In this document: positions 8,054-12,906 of the stretch, piece by piece
Layout: every line of letters starts with the position of its first letter
Numbering within the stretch: the stretch's first letter is position 1
Source of the DNA: an uncultured Lysobacterales bacterium
GTDB taxonomy: Bacteria; Pseudomonadota; Gammaproteobacteria; Xanthomonadales; SZUA-36
Direction: 5' to 3'
NCBI GenBank assembly: GCA_937974465.1
Contig: CALJWY010000164.1
Coordinates: forward strand, 1 to 12,906
DNA length: 12,906 nt
Made by a program: the position numbers and the translations under genes
The notes under the pieces: model-generated
What the model was told of the DNA's origin: nothing
Database searches by the model: none
What the model saw: only the letters and a program-made list of their open reading frames with translations

Positions 8054-8089
8054 GCCGTGGCTCGATGAAAAAATAAGGCACCGTTCAGC

Positions 8090-9385
8090 TTGAATAACCG
8101 ACACCACCAGCGAACTTACTTTCGAAGTTTTCTGCTACATTTCAGACCCAGAACAATCCCGGAGAGAACTCTTCGGCTCTCCTTGACCTGGGGCCTTGGT
8201 GGTGCTGCACTGGTGTTGGTGTTTCTGCTTTTTGGCACCGGCCTGATGCTCAAGTTTGTGTATGAACCATTTCCAGACAGGGCCTATGACTCCATTGTTT
8301 ACCTGAACAATCACGTTCCGTTTGGTCTTCTGACCAGGAATATTCACTGGCTAAGCGCCAATGGCCTGATCATGGTGGCCCTTTTACATCTGCTGCGGGT
8401 CTATTACACGGGCGCCTTCCATGCACCCCGGCAGGTAAACTGGTTGATTGGCTTGCTGATACTGGCCGCCGTGGTTTTGTCCAACTTCAGTGGCTACCTG
8501 CTTCCCTGGGACCAGGTGGCTTACTGGGCCATCACCATCAGCACATCCATGTTGGATTACATACCCATTGCCGGTGCAGCCATCAAGGAATGGATGCTTG
8601 GGGGAACCGAACCGGGGCCTGGAACCCTGGTTAATTTCTACGCCTTCCATACTGCCATCCTGCCGACCATTCTGTTAATTGCGCTTCCCTATCATTTCTG
8701 GAAAATTCGCAAAGCAAGAGGCCTGGTAATCCCCAGGTCGGAAGAAGAACAACCCGGCGTTAACGGCGCTCTCGTTGATACCATGCCCCACTTGATTATC
8801 CGCGAAGCAGCCATGACCATCCTGGTGCTGGCCACCGTGCTGCTCATCGCAATGTTCTTCAACGCACCATTGACCGAACAGGCCAACCCCGGCCTGAGTC
8901 CAAATCCAACCAAGGCCCCCTGGTACTTTATGGGAATCCAGGAAATGCTGATGCACTTCCACCCGGTATTCGCAATCCTTGTCATCCCCCTGACCCTGCT
9001 GCTTGGGCTTTGCTGTATTCCATATCTCAGGTACGAAACAGATTCATCGGGAGTCTGGTTTGTATCAGGTAAGGGGCGCGTGCTGGCGCTTTGGGCTTTC
9101 ATTATCGCGATCGCAACCACAATAGCTGCCGTAGTGGGGGGCGAGATGATGGCATCCAGCCAGGCGATTGGCCCGCCGGACGCGATCAATACGGGACTGG
9201 TTCCATTTATGGCCCTGGTAGGAGTTTGTACCGGGTTCTATATCCTTTTGAAGAAAGTGTTCAAAGCAAATAACAACGAAGCGATACAGGCGTTATTTAC
9301 CCTGTTGATGACGGCTTTCGTAGTATTAACCTGCATCGGTATCTGGTTTCGCGGGACCGGTATGCAGTTGATGTGGGCGGGGTAG
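8090..9385 (+). CDS. Cytochrome b of a Rieske/cytochrome b complex, b6-type with fused C-terminal part
   Basis: Inner-membrane diheme cytochrome that oxidises quinol at the Qo site. It has 431 aa. Heme ligand pairs are H86/H100 and H187/H202; the second pair is 15 apart, the b6-type spacing, rather than 14 as in mitochondrial cytochrome b. The Qo loop reads KAPWYF (275-280) where bc1 has PEWY. There are four N-terminal helices (b6 part), at least three more matching subunit IV (about 240-257, 292-313, 331-349), and further hydrophobic segments at about 368-388 and 401-420. The start is TTG 8090, because an in-frame TGA lies 21 nt upstream, no ATG or GTG gives a full N-terminus, and TAAGG sits at 8074-8078. 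The Rieske gene follows after 4 nt. No cytochrome c1 or f gene is present, so petB or fbcH would be misleading symbols. Confidence 0.93.
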   Translation: MNNRHHQRTYFRSFLLHFRPRTIPERTLRLSLTWGLGGAALVLVFLLFGTGLMLKFVYEPFPDRAYDSIVYLNNHVPFGLLTRNIHWLSANGLIMVALLHLLRVYYTGAFHAPRQVNWLIGLLILAAVVLSNFSGYLLPWDQVAYWAITISTSMLDYIPIAGAAIKEWMLGGTEPGPGTLVNFYAFHTAILPTILLIALPYHFWKIRKARGLVIPRSEEEQPGVNGALVDTMPHLIIREAAMTILVLATVLLIAMFFNAPLTEQANPGLSPNPTKAPWYFMGIQEMLMHFHPVFAILVIPLTLLLGLCCIPYLRYETDSSGVWFVSGKGRVLALWAFIIAIATTIAAVVGGEMMASSQAIGPPDAINTGLVPFMALVGVCTGFYILLKKVFKANNNEAIQALFTLLMTAFVVLTCIGIWFRGTGMQLMWAG

Positions 9386-9389
9386 TAAC

Positions 9390-9887
9390 ATGGAAAAAGA
9401 AACTCAATCCCGAAGGGCTTTTCTGAACAAACTATGGACGGTGCTCGGCATCGTCACTTTTGCGGAGCTTGTTGCGGTGGTATCGGGCTTTTTCAAACCC
9501 GCGAAACAGGAGGTCGCGAGTGACGATAAAGACATGCTGATAGTTGCTGGCCCGGTTGACAGCTTTGAACCCGGTAGTGTGCAGGCCTTTATTCGCGGGA
9601 AATTCTATCTTTCCAGGCTCGAAGACGGCGGCTTCCTGGCCATGTCACGCCATTGCACCCACCTCAGTTGCACTGTGCCGTGGGTTGAAAAAGAAAATCG
9701 CTTTATCTGCCCATGTCACTCCTCGGAGTTTGATATTACCGGCGAGGTCATCAACCCCCCGGCGCCCCGCGCACTGGACCTGCACCCGATTGCGATCGAA
9801 AACAACATACTCAAGGTGGACACCGGCAAACTCAAGAAACGCTCCAGGTTTGAGGCCAGCCAGGTTACCTATGTGAATACTGTATGA
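9390..9887 (+). CDS. Rieske iron-sulfur protein of the same complex
   Basis: Carries a [2Fe-2S] centre that takes one electron from quinol bound at cytochrome b and passes it to a periplasmic cytochrome. It has 165 aa. The N-terminus has a twin-arginine motif (SRRAFL, 7-12) followed by a membrane helix (about 15-35), so it is probably Tat-exported and stays anchored. Cluster box 1 is CTHLSC (C89, H91, C94) and box 2 is CPCHSSEF (C107, C109, H110). Ligands are C89, H91, C107 and H110, with a C94-C109 disulfide. S112 keeps the serine that bonds a bridging sulfide. F114 replaces the tyrosine of the usual CPCHGSxY, which should lower the midpoint potential. It begins 4 nt after cytochrome b and ends in an ATGA overlap with the octaheme gene. 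Gene order b-then-Rieske is the reverse of common pet operons. Confidence 0.95.
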   Translation: MEKETQSRRAFLNKLWTVLGIVTFAELVAVVSGFFKPAKQEVASDDKDMLIVAGPVDSFEPGSVQAFIRGKFYLSRLEDGGFLAMSRHCTHLSCTVPWVEKENRFICPCHSSEFDITGEVINPPAPRALDLHPIAIENNILKVDTGKLKKRSRFEASQVTYVNTV

Positions 9888-12205
9888 GTAAGCTGACCGA
9901 CAAAACCACCACCTGGGAATGGGCCGGACTGATTGCTGCACTGGTCATAGTCATTTCCATTCCCGCTTACTATTTCGCATTTGAAAAAAATCGGAGTACG
10001 GATGTCGTGGTCGAAGCCAGCCCGACATTTGTCGGCAGCGCAGCCTGTAAAGACTGCCACAACCCCGAGTTTGAACTCTGGCAAGGGTCACATCATGATC
10101 TGGCCATGGCTGTTGCCGATAGCGAAACGGTGCTGGGTGATTTCGATGATGCGGAAATCACTGTGCACGATGTCACTTCAAAATTCTTTAAAAAAGATGG
10201 CCGGTTTTTTGTACATACCAATGGTCCTGGTGGGGAGATGGGCGATTTTGAAATTACCCACACCTTTGGCTGGTTTCCTCTCCAGCAATACCTTGTGCCA
10301 TTTCCCGGAGGTCGCCTGCAGACCCTGCCCCTTGCGTGGGATTCTCGGCAAGGAGAGTGGTTCCGCGTACCACCGGTCGAACCTGTGGATCCTGACGACT
10401 GGCTGTACTGGACCAACGCCGCACAAAACTGGAACGGTATGTGCGCGCAATGCCACTCTACCAACCTGGAAAAGAACTATGATCTCGAAACCGATAGCTA
10501 CAATACGACCTGGTCAGATATCAATGTAGGTTGCGAGGCATGCCACGGCCCGGGTTCCAGCCACGTGGACTGGGCGGAGATGTCAGACATGGCCCGCCCA
10601 CAGGTTGAAAATTTCAAGCTGAACCAGCAGACATCCCACATCACTTCCAGGGAACATGTTGAACTGTGTGCCCCTTGCCATTCACGCAGGGGTTCAATGG
10701 GCGATGATGCCCATGCCAAAGCGGACCTGATGGACAACTACCTGCCCAGCCTGTTGACTGAGGACCTTTACTTTGCCGATGGCCAGATCCTGGAAGAGGT
10801 ATATGTATACGGCTCGTTTACCCAGAGCAAAATGTACCGCCACGACGTGCGTTGCAGCGATTGCCACGAGGTACACTCGATCAAGCTGGTCAAGGAGGGC
10901 AACGAGCTTTGCCTGCAATGTCACAGGGCGGCGCAATACGACAGCACCGAACACCATTTCCACAAACAGGAAGGCGAGACCGGGGAACCCATCGTTTCAA
11001 CCGACGGCCAGGTCCTTTTTGAGGTTGGAGCCGGGTCCCAGTGCGTTCAGTGTCATATGCCCGGCCGCTATTACATGGGTGTTGACTACCGTCCCGACCA
11101 CAGTTTCAGGATTCCTGACCCGACGCTGAGCGCAAACATCGGCTCGCCGGATGCCTGCCTCCGCTGTCATGTCGACAAGACAGCAGACTGGTCACAGGAG
11201 ACGGTCAACGACTGGTATGGATCGGGTCAGACCTCGCACTATGGTGACACTCTTGCCAGCGGTCGCCGTGGAGACCCGCAAGCGCTTGAAGAATTAATCC
11301 GGCTGGCCGGAGACCCACTGTACCCGGTGATCGTGCGGGCCACGGCCTTGTCTCTGTTGGTGAACTACCCGGGCGAGGCAAGTACCCAGGCGATGCAAAT
11401 AGCACTGATGGATGAAGAGGCCAGGATGCGCAGGACGGCGGTGGAGTTCATCCAGTCGACCGACCCGCAAACACTGGCAAAACAACTGGCCAACATGTTG
11501 TATGACCCGGTCAAGACCGTTCGGATTGAGGCAGCCAGACGTCTTGCCGGAGGCTTACTGGTACACCTGGATAACAGCCGAAAAGCACTGCATAAAAACG
11601 TCCTGCAAGAATACGAGACAGCCATGAAGTATTCTGCCGATTTCTCCTTCGCGCGCCACAACCTGGCCAATCTATATTCTGAACTTGGTCGTGGCGAGGA
11701 CGCCATCGAGCAATTCAAGGCCGCGCTTCGGATCGACAACCAATTCTATCCGGCAAAGGTAAACCTGGCGATCGCATACAACCAACAGGGAAAGAACCAA
11801 CAGGCGGAAAAACTCCTGCGCGAGGTGATGGCGGAGCAACCTGAGTTGCATGAGGTCGCCTATTCTTTCGGCTTGCTGCTGGTGGAACTGCAAAAATACC
11901 GCGAGGCGGTTACTTATCTCGAAAGGGCAGTCAATGGACTACCCGAACGGGCCCGAATCCATTACAACCTCGGATTACTCTATCAGCATTTGCAGAATGC
12001 CAGAAGCGCTGAAACTGAGCTCCGGGCCGCGTTGGCGCTGGAGCCGGGCAACCTGGATTTCCAGTATGGTCTTGCGGATCATTACCTGAAAAGAGGTCTG
12101 CTCGAACAGGCCAGGCCGATTGCAGAAATGATGGCGTCCCAACACCCGGAAAACCCGATTGGTGGTCAGATGCTGCAGTTCATCCAGAGAAGTACAGGGC
12201 GATAA
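9884..12205 (+). CDS. Membrane-anchored octaheme cytochrome c with HEAT-like and TPR domains
   Basis: A 773-aa protein likely to act as periplasmic electron carrier or acceptor of the Rieske/cytochrome b module. Residues 12-32 form one membrane helix. Eight CXXCH heme sites start at C55, C187, C217, C262, C324, C343, C387 and C425. The pair at 324/343 looks like the doubled CXXCH pattern, and the whole resembles the cytochrome c554 group of multiheme proteins. After the hemes come HEAT-like helices (about 464-560), then about five TPR units (about 580-755; typical pieces HNLANLYSELGRGEDAIEQF and IHYNLGLLYQ). No CXXCK is seen, so it is not an NrfA- or octaheme-reductase-type active site. The start overlaps the Rieske stop as ATGA, implying translational coupling. 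Whether it replaces cytochrome c1 or is a separate oxidoreductase cannot be decided from sequence. Confidence 0.9.
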   Translation: MSKLTDKTTTWEWAGLIAALVIVISIPAYYFAFEKNRSTDVVVEASPTFVGSAACKDCHNPEFELWQGSHHDLAMAVADSETVLGDFDDAEITVHDVTSKFFKKDGRFFVHTNGPGGEMGDFEITHTFGWFPLQQYLVPFPGGRLQTLPLAWDSRQGEWFRVPPVEPVDPDDWLYWTNAAQNWNGMCAQCHSTNLEKNYDLETDSYNTTWSDINVGCEACHGPGSSHVDWAEMSDMARPQVENFKLNQQTSHITSREHVELCAPCHSRRGSMGDDAHAKADLMDNYLPSLLTEDLYFADGQILEEVYVYGSFTQSKMYRHDVRCSDCHEVHSIKLVKEGNELCLQCHRAAQYDSTEHHFHKQEGETGEPIVSTDGQVLFEVGAGSQCVQCHMPGRYYMGVDYRPDHSFRIPDPTLSANIGSPDACLRCHVDKTADWSQETVNDWYGSGQTSHYGDTLASGRRGDPQALEELIRLAGDPLYPVIVRATALSLLVNYPGEASTQAMQIALMDEEARMRRTAVEFIQSTDPQTLAKQLANMLYDPVKTVRIEAARRLAGGLLVHLDNSRKALHKNVLQEYETAMKYSADFSFARHNLANLYSELGRGEDAIEQFKAALRIDNQFYPAKVNLAIAYNQQGKNQQAEKLLREVMAEQPELHEVAYSFGLLLVELQKYREAVTYLERAVNGLPERARIHYNLGLLYQHLQNARSAETELRAALALEPGNLDFQYGLADHYLKRGLLEQARPIAEMMASQHPENPIGGQMLQFIQRSTGR

Positions 12206-12435
12206 GTAGCTCCGTTTACCCGGTCAAATAGGGTCAACCTGGTTCAGCGACATCGACAAGGATCGATCGGCTTTTTCAGATGCACTTAGAAACACCACCA
12301 GTACCCTGACTGGGCAATTCAGTCCATTGGGTGATACGCCTGCCTGAGTGTGAACTTTTAGCTTATGAATGTGCCTGGGGGGAGATAGCGCTAGAATGAG
12401 GCATATCCCAACTCTGTTTGTGTGAAAGCCATCAA
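12206..12435. other. Intergenic region after the respiratory operon
   Basis: A 230-bp gap. No strong terminator is seen: a 5-bp stem (GACTG 12308-12312 with CAGTC 12320-12324) has no T-run. A TAGAAT hexamer at 12392-12397, beside the palindrome TAGCGCTA, is a weak -10 candidate for the next gene with no matching -35. Confidence 0.4.
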
Positions 12436-12906
12436 ATGAACCGCAAACTCTCAAGTTTTCATGCCACCATGCTGGCGACAGGTTTACTGCTGCTTCTGCC
12501 GGGAGTCTTAGCAGCGGGGGAAACCGAGACCGATTCGGTTCATTGGGCCTATGGTTCGGTTCTGGGTACGGGTTGGTACAAACTGGATGGTGATCGACAA
12601 GTCTATGTGTTGAGAATCCCACCTCGTTGGTACTACAGCGATTCCTCCATTGATGAGTCAGGGCAGCGAACACTGGGGGTAGAGTTTCATTTCCCCGTGA
12701 CATTTGGCCTGCACAAGCTGGATGACATTAGCGATTTTGTTGATATTGAGAACATCGGAACCATGAGTTTCACCCCGGGTGTGGAAATCGAATACCCGAT
12801 TTCACGGCGCTGGCATCTGCGGGCTTATGGCCACCTGGGCTGGGGTACAGAGAAGGATACCGATGGCAGTGCCTTGATCTATGATGCCGGCCTCAAAAGC
12901 AGGTTC
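12436..12906 (+). CDS. Exported beta-rich protein, probably outer membrane, truncated by window edge
   Basis: 157 codons are present without a stop, and the frame runs off the right edge. The first ~28 residues look like a Sec signal peptide: basic MNRK, a hydrophobic TGLLLLLPG core, and a likely cleavage after VLAA. The mature part is rich in alternating polar and aromatic residues (VHWAYGSVLGTGWYKL, VYVLRIPPRWYY) and contains MSFTPGVEIEYPI and WHLRAYGHLGWG, as in beta-strands of small outer-membrane barrels. No catalytic motif is visible and I do not recognise a named family. ATG 12436 is chosen because it directly precedes the signal peptide; the ribosome site (GAAAG) is weak. It is separated from the respiratory operon by 230 bp and is probably its own unit. 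Confidence 0.75.
   Translation, partial: MNRKLSSFHATMLATGLLLLLPGVLAAGETETDSVHWAYGSVLGTGWYKLDGDRQVYVLRIPPRWYYSDSSIDESGQRTLGVEFHFPVTFGLHKLDDISDFVDIENIGTMSFTPGVEIEYPISRRWHLRAYGHLGWGTEKDTDGSALIYDAGLKSRF

Larger units (their letters stand above)
7639..8089. other. Divergent regulatory region between pyk and the cytochrome b operon
   Basis: This stretch separates two divergent transcription units. It holds the pyk -10, the 7-1-7 palindrome, one doubtful small minus-strand ORF and the likely promoter of the respiratory operon. A plus-strand frame at 7878-8093 overlaps the minus-strand one and has no family character. No RNA gene or repeat was seen. Confidence 0.6.

Noticed and set aside
7878..8093. 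A 71-codon plus-strand frame in front of cytochrome b
   Set aside because: It overlaps the promoter region and the TTG start of cytochrome b, and its composition looks like non-coding sequence.
9884..11180. Octaheme protein as nitrite, tetrathionate or hydroxylamine enzyme
   Set aside because: All eight heme sites are CXXCH; there is no CXXCK, and no clear crosslinking tyrosine context of hydroxylamine oxidoreductase is recognisable.
12224..12703. A 159-codon minus-strand frame at the right end
   Set aside because: It overlaps the exported protein in antisense, has no motif, and is poor in coding character; the plus-strand frame with signal peptide explains the sequence better.

Overview
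The window looks like chromosome of a gammaproteobacterium or a close relative. This rests on a homodimeric-type pyruvate dehydrogenase E1 (AceE), a single-lipoyl AceF and an E3 with its own lipoyl domain, which together are typical of Beta- and Gammaproteobacteria. Base composition is moderate and even. I see no rRNA, tRNA, CRISPR array, insertion sequence or other mobile element. The species cannot be named from the sequence alone.

Left half (1-7638, all minus strand): a pyruvate-node cluster. In transcription order it runs pyruvate kinase (7638-6157), a 214-bp gap with a hairpin, aceE (5942-3270), aceF (3228-1876), a small membrane-anchored retropepsin-like aspartic protease (1863-1336), and lipoamide dehydrogenase (from 1343, cut by the left window edge). 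Pyruvate kinase makes pyruvate and the PDH complex turns it into acetyl-CoA. The protease sits inside the PDH operon and overlaps the lpd start by 8 nt, so it is probably translationally coupled to E3. E2 and E3 carry closely related N-terminal lipoyl domains.

Middle (7639-8089): a roughly 450-bp region between pyk and the divergent respiratory operon. It has a TATAAT-type -10 for pyk, a perfect 7-1-7 palindrome resembling a Fur box core, one possible small minus-strand ORF, and a TATAAT in front of the respiratory operon.

Right half (8090-12205, plus strand): a tight three-gene operon encoding a Rieske/cytochrome b quinol-oxidising module. Its parts are a b6-type long cytochrome b (TTG start), a Tat-type Rieske Fe-S protein 4 nt downstream, and, overlapping by ATGA, a membrane-anchored octaheme cytochrome c fused to HEAT-like and TPR repeats. 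There is no cytochrome c1 or f gene. The octaheme protein is the obvious candidate to take electrons from the Rieske centre, and this is the most interesting system in the window.

Right edge (12436-12906): the start of an exported, beta-rich, probably outer-membrane protein of unknown function, cut by the window edge.
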